Assembly (NCBI RefSeq): GCF_002154695.1
Contig: NZ_MTAV01000020.1
Span: forward strand, 1-64,000
Source of the DNA: Nostoc sp. T09
GTDB taxonomy: Bacteria > Cyanobacteriota > Cyanobacteriia > Cyanobacteriales > Nostocaceae
DNA length: 64,000 nt
Direction: 5' to 3'
Shown here: positions 46,660 through 55,413 of the stretch, piece after piece
How positions within the stretch are numbered: position 1 is the first letter of the stretch
How the letters are laid out: every line of letters begins with the position of its first letter
Translations under genes and position numbers: made by a program
Notes under the pieces: model-generated
What the model was told of the DNA's origin: nothing
The model's input: the letters and a program-made list of their open reading frames with translations, nothing else
Database searches by the model: none

Positions 46660-48741
46660 TTAGCTATAGTAAGCCAATAAATTACTATAGGCTGTCTCAA
46701 TCTTTTGCAATTGTTCTATTACATCTTCCTGCAAATTTTTTAGCCGCTTTAACTCACTTTCGCGGTTAATCTCACGAGTGGCTTTTTGCTTTAGCAGATT
46801 ATCTAATTCAGATTTGCGAGATGTAATATCGTCGTTAATGCGCTTACTCACTTCTCTTTCATAAGAATCGAAACACTCTTTCACTGCATCATACACAGTT
46901 TGCGATTGTTCATGGGCTAACTGTGGTAGGTATTTCACTAACTCTTTCTTAGTAGTTTTTACTAACTCTTTACGTGCTTGATCTGCTTGTAGAAAACCTA
47001 CTCCTAAGCCTAGCAATGCAAAACCAATCGGCCCAAGGAAAATACCCGTTACAGCCGTAATTATGCCGCCAATACCAATTACGGTAAAGTAGTTTAACAA
47101 AATATTTTTCCAATCGAATCCTGCGCCAGCTAATGCAACACCAGCTAGGTTTCCTCGCGATAGAGATAACAATCCCATTGCCCATTTTGCCCATCCAGGA
47201 GAGTTATCATCTTCTGGAGTAGCAGCAGGATTTACTCTTACTTGCTGTCCTGTTAACTTTTCGGTAATTTGATCTGTAACTTGACTATAAGATGCGCCAT
47301 ACTGTGCAGCACTCAGAGAAAGTTCTCTAAAAGCTGCATTGATATCTTTTTCAGCAGTTAAAGTCCAAGCAGAGAATTTATCAGTAATGTATTGCTCAAA
47401 TGCTTTTTGTAGTGCAGCATTAAATGCTTCTCTTTTTCCATTACTGAGGAAATCCAACAAATTTAACTCTGGCTGATAGCGCAAGAAATCGGTTTCAAAG
47501 GTATTACCTAAGTTTAAAACGTAGCTGCGAAAGGATTCAGAAATCTTTCTGGCTTGGGTATCTCTGGTGTTGATAATTTCTTTTTGGAATTGATCGCGGA
47601 TAGTTGTAAGTTTATTAAACTCTGGTTCTACAGAGCCAATCCGTTGTTTCAATTCATTGACATCTTTATCAAGTAATGGTAGACGTCTTTCTATAGCTTC
47701 GCGAGTGTGATTGCACGCTTGTCTAGCTAAGGTTCTGACTTGACGAAGTTCCGCGATCGCACGTTCTCTAGTCAGAAAAGTATTGAGCGATCCCATAAAC
47801 TCTGGAAAGCCAGTCCCCTCTAAACCAGCTTGGGGATTTTTCAACCTTTTTCTGAGTGCTTGAATTGATGAAAGTTCAAAAACACGCTCATCATAAATAT
47901 CCCGACCATCTACATGACAATATTCTGCTAAATTCGCTTTGAATACTTGTCTTAACCTGTTTTCTGCTGCATTTAGCTCTTCTATATCATCAGGATCAAT
48001 CAATGATTCCCGCACCTGATCCCAAGCATTGATTAAAAAGAAAACCGTCAATCCTCGACCTTTAATGTAATTTTCTAAATAGCGACGTTCACCCAAGGTA
48101 CAAGGTTGCGATGCTCTCATCACAAACAAGATAGCATGGCAATTATTTACATAACCTAAAGATAATTCGTTACGCGCTTCTGTATCATTTAATCCTGGAC
48201 TATCGACAATTTCAATTCCCTTTTCTAATAGCATTAAGGGATACTCAACTACTGCATAATCGACATCAGGAAATGCTTGTTTTTTTTCTTGTTCTAATTT
48301 TTTAGCTTCAGCCGGGTCAATAGTATACTTGTATTTGAAGCTTTGAAAATCTAGCTGTTGTGGACTTTTACCATCATTAAAATGAATTGTGACTTTTTTC
48401 TCTGGCCCGTAGCGTAAAACTGTTAAGACTGCGGTACAGGGATTAACATCACTTGGTAACAAATTCTCTCCAATCAAAGCATTGAGAAACGTACTTTTAC
48501 CTCGTTTCATATCGCCTAAAACTAACAGGCGAAATACACCTTGTTTGAGATTTTTACTAGCTACTGTAATATCTTCAATATCTCGTTCTAAACTCAGCTT
48601 TCCTGATGAAGATTCCCCTGCTAATTCTGCTTGATTAATTGTGTCAGCAAGTCTACTCAAACATACTGACATGGACGATCGCACTTGCGCAACACGTTCT
48701 AAATCGTTGATAAATTTGTCAGCCGCAACTTGATTAGTCAT
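46660..48741 (-). CDS. Bacterial dynamin-like protein, BDLP1 orthologue
   Basis: 693 residues, the same length and, from memory, largely the same sequence as the Nostoc punctiforme BDLP of known structure. G1 GDMKRGKST at 76-84, G2 Thr in NPCTAVLT, G3 EIVDSPGLNDTEARNELSLG, G4 FFLINAWDQ. Neck and trunk helices follow, with the membrane-binding paddle at about 520-600 (WAKWAMGLLSLSRGNLAGVA, LNYFTVIGIGGIITAVTGIF, GPIGFALLGLGVGFLQADQ). It forms GTP-dependent helical coats on lipid tubes; its cellular task (membrane remodelling, possibly thylakoid or envelope stress) is not settled. It overlaps no other gene; 14 bases separate it from the upstream small gene. Confidence 0.96.
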   Translation of the reverse strand: MTNQVAADKFINDLERVAQVRSSMSVCLSRLADTINQAELAGESSSGKLSLERDIEDITVASKNLKQGVFRLLVLGDMKRGKSTFLNALIGENLLPSDVNPCTAVLTVLRYGPEKKVTIHFNDGKSPQQLDFQSFKYKYTIDPAEAKKLEQEKKQAFPDVDYAVVEYPLMLLEKGIEIVDSPGLNDTEARNELSLGYVNNCHAILFVMRASQPCTLGERRYLENYIKGRGLTVFFLINAWDQVRESLIDPDDIEELNAAENRLRQVFKANLAEYCHVDGRDIYDERVFELSSIQALRKRLKNPQAGLEGTGFPEFMGSLNTFLTRERAIAELRQVRTLARQACNHTREAIERRLPLLDKDVNELKQRIGSVEPEFNKLTTIRDQFQKEIINTRDTQARKISESFRSYVLNLGNTFETDFLRYQPELNLLDFLSNGKREAFNAALQKAFEQYITDKFSAWTLTAEKDINAAFRELSLSAAQYGASYSQVTDQITEKLTGQQVRVNPAATPEDDNSPGWAKWAMGLLSLSRGNLAGVALAGAGFDWKNILLNYFTVIGIGGIITAVTGIFLGPIGFALLGLGVGFLQADQARKELVKTTKKELVKYLPQLAHEQSQTVYDAVKECFDSYEREVSKRINDDITSRKSELDNLLKQKATREINRESELKRLKNLQEDVIEQLQKIETAYSNLLAYYS

Positions 48742-48755
48742 ATTGACACCCTAAA

Positions 48756-49076
48756 CTAAGGTTTATTTTTTGGAGATTCCAGAAAAAGTTTGTAAGCCAT
48801 CCAAGCCAGTGCAGCAAAAATCACAATTCCAGCTACGGCTGCGGCTATTCTGACAGCAACCAGCACCGCCACCCCAATCCCGAAAAGTTGTACACCGAGA
48901 ATCGCTTTTTTCATCCACGGCTGAGACAACTTTTCTGACTGATGCTTGACAGTTTGATGAAAAGGCGGATTAGGACGATTTATATCCGCTTCCATTTCTC
49001 GGAGTCGTAATTCCACTTCTCGTTGTCTGAGTTTACGTTCGCGCTGTTCTAAATCTTGATTGCGATCGTTTTCCAT
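48756..49076 (-). CDS. Small coiled-coil membrane protein heading the dynamin operon
   Basis: 106 residues. The first 40 are a charged heptad-type helix (NQDLEQRERKLRQREVELRL, then REMEADI), followed by a linker and two closely spaced hydrophobic helices (AILGVQLFGIGVAVLVAVRI and AVAGIVIFAALAWMAYKLFL). The cytoplasmic coiled coil on a membrane hairpin would suit an adaptor or anchor. Fourteen bases to BDLP1 make a shared transcript nearly certain. The family is not recognised. Confidence 0.75.
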   Translation of the reverse strand: MENDRNQDLEQRERKLRQREVELRLREMEADINRPNPPFHQTVKHQSEKLSQPWMKKAILGVQLFGIGVAVLVAVRIAAAVAGIVIFAALAWMAYKLFLESPKNKP

Positions 49077-49398
49077 TAATGTCCACCCTATCTAGGACAA
49101 TGAAATAGTTTCAGTATTTATAATCTTTATTATGTATTTTATTTTACTAATAAATAATACTCATCAGTATAATCGCTACTTTAATGTGAAATGGTAAACA
49201 GCAAAATTCGTCAGATAATTTAGATTCCACCAGTTGAGCTTGTTTTTTCGGATTTTTGAAACAATAGCTGAAAGGTTGTGAATTTATCTGCCAAATTTTT
49301 AATTTAAGGTTTTTCGCAAATATTTAATCTCAGTCTCTAATACCTATCTGTGATATGTAAAATGGTCAGCGTATCTCGCTCAATGCAGGCGATCGCTC
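49077..49398. other. Divergent promoter region
   Basis: 322 AT-rich bases between the dynamin operon and the permease gene; nothing beyond expected promoters is recognised. Confidence 0.4.
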
Positions 49399-50295
49399 AT
49401 GGCCATGACAAAACGGCAAATGCCGTCATTCTTACGCTTTCCCAAAAATCCGAATCTTTCTCAAAGACTAATGTTGATCGGGTTAGTCATTACCCTGTTT
49501 TTCTTATTCCTGGCGTTCTTCGCACCCGTATTTCAAGCTTGGGGATGGCTGCAAGATCCCAAAGATTTGTTAAGTAACCCGATTCAAGAGCCACCTTCAG
49601 CCAAATATTGGTTTGGCACCAGTCGCTTAGGTCATGATGTCTTCTCTCGCACAATCTTTGGTGCTCAAGCTGCTTTGCAAGTGGTGATATTAGCAACGGC
49701 GCTGAGTATGGTAATTGGTGTGCCTTTGGGTATGGTCAGCGGTTATCTTGGCGGTAGACTGGATAAACTATTGCTGTTTCTCATGGATAGCATCTACACC
49801 CTACCGGGACTATTGCTATCAGTGACGCTAGCATTTGTAGTAGGGCGGGGGATATTAAATGCAGCGATCGCCATTAGCATTGCCTACATTCCCCAATATT
49901 ACCGAGTTGTTCGCAATCACACTGTGAGCGTGAAAACTGAGGTGTTCATTGAAGCTGCTCAAGCAATGGGCGCTTCAACGTGGGTTGTGCTGTCTCGATA
50001 TCTATTTTTCAACGTTATTCAAAGCGTACCTGTATTATTTACCCTCAACGCCGCCGATGCGATTTTAGTCTTAGGTGGTTTAGGGTTTTTGGGTTTGGGA
50101 TTGCCAGAAGAAGTTCCAGAATGGGGACATGATTTAAAACAAGCACTAGAAGCACTACCCACTGGCATTTGGTGGACTACACTTTTCCCCGGTTTAGCGA
50201 TGACACTGATGGTGGTAGGGTTATCACTACTTGGTGAAGGTTTAAATGAATTTGTCAATCCTCGTTTGCGACGACAAAATAGTATTCGGAAATAA
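49399..50295 (+). CDS. Dipeptide/oligopeptide-type ABC transporter permease (DppC/OppC family)
   Basis: 298 residues with six membrane helices. The N-terminal periplasmic OppC_N part has LLSNPIQEPPSAKYWFGTSR and LGHDVFSRTIFGA, as in DppC. The cytoplasmic EAA loop is EAAQAMGASTWVVLSRYLFF. The C-terminal GEGLNEFVNPRLR is typical. Met3 is an alternative start. No binding protein, second permease or ATPase lies nearby; cyanobacterial peptide or nickel-type transporters often have dispersed genes. Confidence 0.92.
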   Translation: MAMTKRQMPSFLRFPKNPNLSQRLMLIGLVITLFFLFLAFFAPVFQAWGWLQDPKDLLSNPIQEPPSAKYWFGTSRLGHDVFSRTIFGAQAALQVVILATALSMVIGVPLGMVSGYLGGRLDKLLLFLMDSIYTLPGLLLSVTLAFVVGRGILNAAIAISIAYIPQYYRVVRNHTVSVKTEVFIEAAQAMGASTWVVLSRYLFFNVIQSVPVLFTLNAADAILVLGGLGFLGLGLPEEVPEWGHDLKQALEALPTGIWWTTLFPGLAMTLMVVGLSLLGEGLNEFVNPRLRRQNSIRK

Positions 50296-50353
50296 TTCAG
50301 TCAACCGTGAACAGTAATTAGTACACAGGCTGATCATTGATTTGGAGATTCAT

Positions 50354-50557
50354 GTGAAAGACAATTTGACTTTAATTGCCGCTGCCACTGGCGGGTTTAT
50401 GCTTTCTGTTGCTTTATCTGGCATTTTACGGGGAACACCAGTCACAGCTTGGCAGGGTGAATCGGGTGTGAAGTCGGCGAATGTTACAAATTTACAATTT
50501 GCAGCCAAAAAAACTGAGAGTTCAGAATTTTTTAGCAACAAGACGCAAAAAAGCTAA
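50354..50557 (+). CDS. Small exported or membrane protein, unknown
   Basis: GTG 50354 is chosen because GGAG lies six bases before it. 67 residues: KDNLTLIAAATGGFMLSVAL then SGILRG looks like a signal peptide or single membrane helix, followed by a polar tail rich in Ser/Lys. It lies 58 bases after the permease gene. No family recognised. Confidence 0.5.
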   Translation: MKDNLTLIAAATGGFMLSVALSGILRGTPVTAWQGESGVKSANVTNLQFAAKKTESSEFFSNKTQKS

Positions 50558-50697
50558 TATGCTTTTTGAAAGTATGGGGGATTGGGTAAGAGTCAAGAGT
50601 CAAGAGTTAGGAATTCTCCCCCTACTTCCTTGTCCCCCTGGTTTTCCTTGTCCCTCTTGTCCCTAGTCCCCAGTGTTCCCTTGTGAATATCTAAAAA

Positions 50698-51597
50698 GTG
50701 GTGGTGAATTCTCAAGTAATTGGTATTGATTTGGGGGGAACAGCGATTAAGCTGGGGCGATTTGATCGAGATGGCAATTGCCTGCAATCTCTGACAGTAG
50801 CAACTCCCCAACCATCCACACCAGAAGCTGTGGTGGCGGTAATGGTGGATGCGATCGCCCAAGTTGATCCAGATAATCAAACTGTAGCCATTGGTGTCGG
50901 CACTCCTGGCCCTGCTGATGCCAAAGGACGCATTGCAAAAATCGCCATCAACCTGGCAGGGTGGCGTGATGTGCCTTTGGCAGATTGGTTAGAAGCGAAA
51001 ACAGGCAAACCAACGATTGTCGGTAATGATGCTAACTGTGCAGGGTTGGGCGAATCTTGGTTAGGTGCCGGTCGCTGCTTTCAAAATTTTATTATGCTGA
51101 CTTTAGGCACTGGCGTTGGCGGTGCAATTATTTTAAATGGCAAACTGTTCATTGGACATCAAGGCGCTGGGGGAGAACTGGGTTTAATTAGCTTTAACCC
51201 TGACGGCCCGGTGTGTAACAGCGGCAATCGCGGCTCTTTAGAACAGTACACCTCAATCACAGCGATTCGTCGGCGCACTGGCAAGGAACCGCTTGAATTG
51301 AGCGCTTTGGCGCAAGCAGCAGATGCCAATGCCTTGAAGTTTTGGCAAGAATATGGTAGCGACTTGGGTATTGGCTTAACAAGTTTGATTTATGTTTTAA
51401 CTCCAGAAGCGATCGTGATTGGTGGCGGAGTTAGTGCCAGTTTCCAGTTTTTCTTACCAGCTGTAAAAGCAGAAATTGAGCAACGAGTTATGCCGACATC
51501 GCGTGTTGGTTTACAAATTTTACCCGCAGAACTGGGTAATGCTGCGGGGATGGTGGGTGCAGCAAAGTTGGCATGGCAACACCTTTTAGGACGTTAG
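50698..51597 (+). CDS. ROK family sugar kinase (glucokinase-like)
   Basis: 299 residues. ATP phosphate-binding loop IGIDLGGTAIKLGRFD at the start, the catalytic Asp in VGNDANCAGLGE, LTLGTGVGGAII and GHQGAGGELGL. The ROK zinc site is altered: the usual CxCGxxGCxE reads CNSGNRGSLE, with only one Cys, and the upstream GExGH ends in Leu. Three GTG codons in a row occur at the start (50698-50706). It probably phosphorylates glucose or another hexose; zinc-free folding is inferred from the lost ligands. Confidence 0.88.
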   Translation: MVVNSQVIGIDLGGTAIKLGRFDRDGNCLQSLTVATPQPSTPEAVVAVMVDAIAQVDPDNQTVAIGVGTPGPADAKGRIAKIAINLAGWRDVPLADWLEAKTGKPTIVGNDANCAGLGESWLGAGRCFQNFIMLTLGTGVGGAIILNGKLFIGHQGAGGELGLISFNPDGPVCNSGNRGSLEQYTSITAIRRRTGKEPLELSALAQAADANALKFWQEYGSDLGIGLTSLIYVLTPEAIVIGGGVSASFQFFLPAVKAEIEQRVMPTSRVGLQILPAELGNAAGMVGAAKLAWQHLLGR

Positions 51598-51695
51598 ATG
51601 ATACTGCCAAAAATCACAGCGACTGATGCATTTGTAGGGTTTCCCTTGAGGACAATCCATCAATTGACCCGTTGCAAAAATCGGAAATAAAAAGG

Positions 51696-51748
51696 AACCA
51701 CAGATGAACACAGATGAACACAGATAAATATCAGTGTTATCTGTGGTT
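51696..51748. repeat. Palindromic repeat R1 near rca 3' end
   Basis: AACCACAGAT and ATCTGTGGTT bracket tandem copies of GAACACAGAT. It lies between the ROK and rca stops and probably ends both transcripts. Confidence 0.75.
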
Positions 51749-51756
51749 TGATATGT

Positions 51757-53031
51757 TTAATTTTTCCCGTTCGGACGCTGAATAATCGTTTCTATCACCC
51801 GCCGCTTCGCCTTTGGATCAATTCCTACCAAACGTAAGTACTCACCACTATATTCAGCTAGACATGATTCTAAAGCTGAGATTGCATCTGAGTGCGCATC
51901 GATGTGGGTGTTAAGACAACTTTCCCAAGAACCTGTGCGGAAGCGGCGTTCATTAACGTGTTCAATATTAATTGTGTAACCTTGAGCCAAAATTTGCCGA
52001 ATCTGTTCTTGTGTCTCTAGGGTTAAATGCGGACTCGATACTTCCTTCTGAAAACCATTAGTTTTTGGGGCTTGATTTCCACCATTCCTTGACGGCTGAC
52101 TAGTTGGTGTCACATCAGCAGGTGGCGGCGCAGCTTGATAACTTCTACCGCGATTCAGGCGATTGTACTCATCAACTAACTGAGAATTTTCCACCCGTTT
52201 TTGTTCGCTTACCATCAAGTGACCTGATTCAATCAAATGAGACAGGCTAAAATCTGGCTTTTTAAAGGCTGGCGGTCCTTCTAGGCTGTTTACCACGCGT
52301 AAGGAAACGCGCTCAAATCCTACTTGATGGATAAATTCCCGGATTTGTTGATCATAAATACGCGATCGCAAAGCGCTAAAGAAGTCAATCGATTGATTGG
52401 CAAATGTATCAACTAGCTGTTCAATTTCTCGCCCAGAAAGTCCATCTGGTTCAAAAATTCCCCCAACAATCCCCACTTTATCGTCGCGGTTCGGTTCCCA
52501 GTAGAATTTCTCCATGCGACCATCCCGAATTAATGGTGCATAAAGAGTGGAAAAATCATTTCCTGTGACAATAATCGGCACACGATGTAAAGGTGTGGAA
52601 TCGTAGCTTCCAGGTAACTGCACATCTGTAGGATTATCAGCAATATTCATCAGTGTGGCATTCACTAACTGGGTATTTACAGTATATTGAGTGCCTTCAT
52701 CAAAGCGTCCTGCACCTGCATCTAAATCATTAATCATGAGCACGCACATTTTACCGCGCACTTTGATTAGTTCCGCTGTTTCACGATAGCGCAGACGAAT
52801 TAAACGCGCTGGATCTCCTGCATCTGGACTTTCCAATTCCCCACCAGAGATGTGAGTCACTTCGACACCCATTTTCTCGAAGACTAACTCACATTGAAAA
52901 GATTTTCCTTCACCTTTTCGTCCATGAATTCCCAAAATCAAGGGTACACGCACCCCAGGAAGATCTAAGAAGTTTTTGGTAATGTGGACACCGAGTTTAT
53001 CCAGAAACTGAGGAGCAATGTAGTAACTCAT
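51757..53031 (-). CDS. rca: RuBisCO activase with C-terminal RbcS-like (SSUL) domain
   Basis: 424 residues. The AAA+ module has Walker A GIHGRKGEGKSF (about 34-45), Walker B VLMINDLDAGAG, sensor region IIVTGNDFSTLYAPLIRDGR and an arginine pair in GRMEKFYW. After a Pro/Ser/Asn-rich linker (about 295-330) an RbcS-like domain follows (LTLETQEQIRQILAQGYTIN, ESCLNTHIDAHSDAISALES then C), with two Cys as in redox-controlled SSUL domains. It removes inhibitory sugar phosphates from RuBisCO; the SSUL domain recruits it into carboxysomes. It follows the rbc operon, separated by three unrelated genes. Confidence 0.96.
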   Translation of the reverse strand: MSYYIAPQFLDKLGVHITKNFLDLPGVRVPLILGIHGRKGEGKSFQCELVFEKMGVEVTHISGGELESPDAGDPARLIRLRYRETAELIKVRGKMCVLMINDLDAGAGRFDEGTQYTVNTQLVNATLMNIADNPTDVQLPGSYDSTPLHRVPIIVTGNDFSTLYAPLIRDGRMEKFYWEPNRDDKVGIVGGIFEPDGLSGREIEQLVDTFANQSIDFFSALRSRIYDQQIREFIHQVGFERVSLRVVNSLEGPPAFKKPDFSLSHLIESGHLMVSEQKRVENSQLVDEYNRLNRGRSYQAAPPPADVTPTSQPSRNGGNQAPKTNGFQKEVSSPHLTLETQEQIRQILAQGYTINIEHVNERRFRTGSWESCLNTHIDAHSDAISALESCLAEYSGEYLRLVGIDPKAKRRVIETIIQRPNGKN

Positions 53032-53120
53032 AAAATTATTCTTGCCTGGGACTTATTAAATTAATGCTAAGTTTTTTGTGTCTATTTTTCATTTATCTTT
53101 TGGTAGAAAGGGAATGCTAA

Positions 53121-53510
53121 CTACCACAAACGCTGAATTGGATAGGCATCAAAAATTGTATCAGCGCTAAGTACAGGGATATTTTCTACTATGGACTGTG
53201 CAATTAACAGTCTGTCAAATGGGTCACGGTGATGTAAAGGAAGTGTACTAATTTGAGCAAGATGACTGATTTTAATATCTAGTAATGTGAAATCATTGAA
53301 GTTGAGTTGCTGTGTGATGAATATTTCAAATTGCTGATTAAAACTAAGCTTTCCTACACTCTGCTTTATTGCTATTTCCCAAAGACTAGCTATACTCAGC
53401 AAAATTTGATTGTCCTCGTCATTGATTAGCTCTATTACTTGATTACTAAGTCTTGAATTGTCAGTTACATACCAAATAAAAGTATGTGTATCAAGCAATA
53501 GCACCATCAC
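53121..53510 (-). CDS. vapC: PIN-domain toxin, VapC family
   Basis: 129 residues: VLLLDTHTFIWYVTDN with the first catalytic Asp, LLSIASLWEIAIKQSVGKLS with the Glu, and LPLHHRDPFDRLLIAQSIVE with the paired Asp residues, all of the PIN nuclease centre. Mg-dependent RNase; the target RNA is unknown. It overlaps the antitoxin gene by four bases. Confidence 0.9.
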   Translation of the reverse strand: MMVLLLDTHTFIWYVTDNSRLSNQVIELINDEDNQILLSIASLWEIAIKQSVGKLSFNQQFEIFITQQLNFNDFTLLDIKISHLAQISTLPLHHRDPFDRLLIAQSIVENIPVLSADTIFDAYPIQRLW

Positions 53511-53731
53511 ATATAATCCTGAAAATCTTCTAGCGGTTCATCAAAGTCATCAGATATTATAATTAAACCCTTGGCACTACCTGGTTGACGGCGGCGTTTC
53601 ACTTGCAATACAGGAGTTAGCTTCACTACAGGTTGATTATCTTTGATAATAATAATTTCTTCCCCACTGAGTGCTGCTTCAATCAAGTCTGGTAAGTGTT
53701 GGGATGCTTCAGCTAAAGTAATTTGCTGCAT
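53507..53731 (-). CDS. vapB: Phd/YefM-type antitoxin of the VapC pair
   Basis: The start is set at ATG 53731 (MQQITLAEASQHLPDLIEAA), the conserved Phd-type start; the seven upstream residues lack support. 74 residues, with EEIIIIKDNQPVVKLTPVLQ as the second strand-helix part and an acidic tail DDFDEPLEDFQDYM that should cover the toxin site. It represses its own operon and neutralises VapC. Confidence 0.88.
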   Translation of the reverse strand: MQQITLAEASQHLPDLIEAALSGEEIIIIKDNQPVVKLTPVLQVKRRRQPGSAKGLIIISDDFDEPLEDFQDYM

Positions 53732-53779
53732 AATATTAAGACCTTGGGGCACCTTTAAATAAAAAATCAGATGCTACTA

Positions 53780-54430
53780 CTATCCTAACTTTGGATTATC
53801 AATTAAATTATAAGGAAACCAACTTAACCAAGCGTCCCAATTTTCTAAGATTTGGGCAAATTCTGCATAACCTCCTGCATTCGGATGAACGCCGTCATTT
53901 CCTATAGCTTCATCTCTCCAAATAGTTGATTTTTCTAATATGGAAAAAATGTCTAAATAAGGTACGTTCAATTCATGACAAACTAATGCAAACTGTTTAG
54001 ATAAATCGCTAATTCTTTTCTTTCTCTGGGGGTCTTCTTGTTCTGCATATGGCGCAGGACCAATCATTAAAACAGGATATAACTGCTTAGCTTCAGTTAA
54101 AATTTTGCGAGCATTTCTGATGGAATCTATCAGGTCTACACGAGTTTTACCGTTTTCTACTGTTGTGTCATTTAGCCCAAAAGAAAATACAACTCTGCCA
54201 TAAGAATTTTTAGGTAAGCGAACTGATACTTCTTGTAACCAACGCTTTGCTATATCGGTACTCGTATCTCGCCTAACTCCTAAATTATAGTAGGTTATGT
54301 CATAACCTTTTTTATTAGCATTAATGCATATTCTGCCTGTCCAACCAAGATACTCAGGGTCGCCAGTGCCATTAACAAAGGAGTCTCCAACAAAACAAAT
54401 TCTGAGATCTGGTAGCTGTATTGAATTCAT
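53780..54430 (-). CDS. SGNH/GDSL hydrolase
   Basis: 216 residues. Block I is RICFVGDSFVNGTGDPEYLG with the nucleophile Ser, block III VVFSFGLNDTT with the Asn, and block V AIGNDGVHPNAGGYAEF with the catalytic Asp-His pair. Esterase or lipase of the tesA/rhamnogalacturonan-acetylesterase type; substrate unknown, deacylation of a polysaccharide or lipid being likely. No signal peptide. It lies downstream of rbcS beyond a terminator, so it probably has its own promoter. Confidence 0.9.
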   Translation of the reverse strand: MNSIQLPDLRICFVGDSFVNGTGDPEYLGWTGRICINANKKGYDITYYNLGVRRDTSTDIAKRWLQEVSVRLPKNSYGRVVFSFGLNDTTVENGKTRVDLIDSIRNARKILTEAKQLYPVLMIGPAPYAEQEDPQRKKRISDLSKQFALVCHELNVPYLDIFSILEKSTIWRDEAIGNDGVHPNAGGYAEFAQILENWDAWLSWFPYNLIDNPKLG

Positions 54431-54445
54431 AATTCCGATTCATGA

Positions 54446-54474
54446 AAGAAGAGAGGCAGATAATTCTACCTCTC
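54446..54474 (-). terminator. Terminator of the rbcL-rbcX-rbcS operon
   Basis: On the minus strand GAGAGGTAGA pairs with TCTGCCTCTC (one wobble) around ATTA, followed by TTCTTTC, about 60 bases after the rbcS stop. Confidence 0.75.
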
Positions 54475-54530
54475 CTATGGGGGAATTAATAAATAACCTA
54501 AAGCCCCTAAACTAATTCAGCTTGTCAGCT

Positions 54531-54860
54531 TTAGTATCTGCTGGGTTTGTGAACGATGAAGCTTAGTACTTGGCACTGCTTGATGTTGTCAAAACCAACA
54601 ACACGGATATATTGGTTGGAATACTGAGAACGGCAAGCTTGAACTTCGTTCAGTACTTCTTGAGTAGATTTAGCACCAAACAAAGGTAGCTTCCACAGTG
54701 TCCAATATAATTCTGTTGGCTCAGAAGTTTCGTTAAACTCAATTGCTGGGATGTAACCTTGGTTGAGGATGTACTGGATCTGCTTGGCAATTTGAGCGTC
54801 AGAAAGAGGTGGCAAATAGGAAAGGGTTTCGTAACGACGCTCTTTTGGTAAAGTTTGCAT
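54531..54860 (-). CDS. rbcS: RuBisCO small subunit
   Basis: 109 residues, form IB type: [20 protein letters not shown], the [10 protein letters not shown] strand, [11 protein letters not shown] and [20 protein letters not shown]. It caps the L8 core of the enzyme in the carboxysome. Third gene of the operon, 45 bases after rbcX. Confidence 0.99.
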   Translation of the reverse strand: MQTLPKERRYETLSYLPPLSDAQIAKQIQYILNQGYIPAIEFNETSEPTELYWTLWKLPLFGAKSTQEVLNEVQACRSQYSNQYIRVVGFDNIKQCQVLSFIVHKPSRY

Positions 54861-54905
54861 AGCTGTTGATAATGGGTTGCGATTTTTTAGTACTATGTTG
54901 ACCGA

Positions 54906-55313
54906 CTAACTGGATAGGTTATCCAAATTTGGGTCTGAGCTTGTTTGCTGTTCTGGTTGCAGACTGGGGTTTGATGTCTCTATTTGAGTGATTCGCTCTA
55001 GATGCTGGCGACGCTGTTCCATATTGGCTTGCTGAATGCCAGTACGAACCATTTCTGGTAAAAACTCTGCAATTTCCTCAGCAATGTGTTCTCTAACAGT
55101 CATGATCCGCAATGCCAAATCTGGCTTTTCCTTTAACAATTGGGCAATATACGATTCTCCATCCTGAATTTTGTCAGCAGAAAAGTTATGCAGCCAAATC
55201 GCCAATGGAGGATTAGTTTCGCCTACCTGTGCCAGTACCGTCCTTAGTGCCTGATAAGTCAGGTAGCTTTGGAGAGTCTTGGCTGTGTCTTTCGCAATTT
55301 GCTTCAGATTCAT
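54906..55313 (-). CDS. rbcX: RuBisCO assembly chaperone RbcX
   Basis: 135 residues, all-helical: MNLKQIAKDTAKTLQSYLTY, the peptide-binding QALRTVLAQVGETNPPLAIW then LHNFS, and REHIAEEIAEFLPEMVRTGI. The dimer binds the C-terminal EIKFEF-type motif of RbcL, which is present here in RbcL ([11 protein letters not shown]). Poorly conserved Gln-rich tail. Standard position between rbcL and rbcS. Confidence 0.98.
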   Translation of the reverse strand: MNLKQIAKDTAKTLQSYLTYQALRTVLAQVGETNPPLAIWLHNFSADKIQDGESYIAQLLKEKPDLALRIMTVREHIAEEIAEFLPEMVRTGIQQANMEQRRQHLERITQIETSNPSLQPEQQTSSDPNLDNLSS

Positions 55314-55413
55314 GCTTGACCCCAGCCTTGAAAGTATGAGTATGAAGGATAAAGGATGAAATTATTGAAGTAATTTTAACTTCAGCCTCTATCCATACCA
55401 CTTTCAACCTTTA

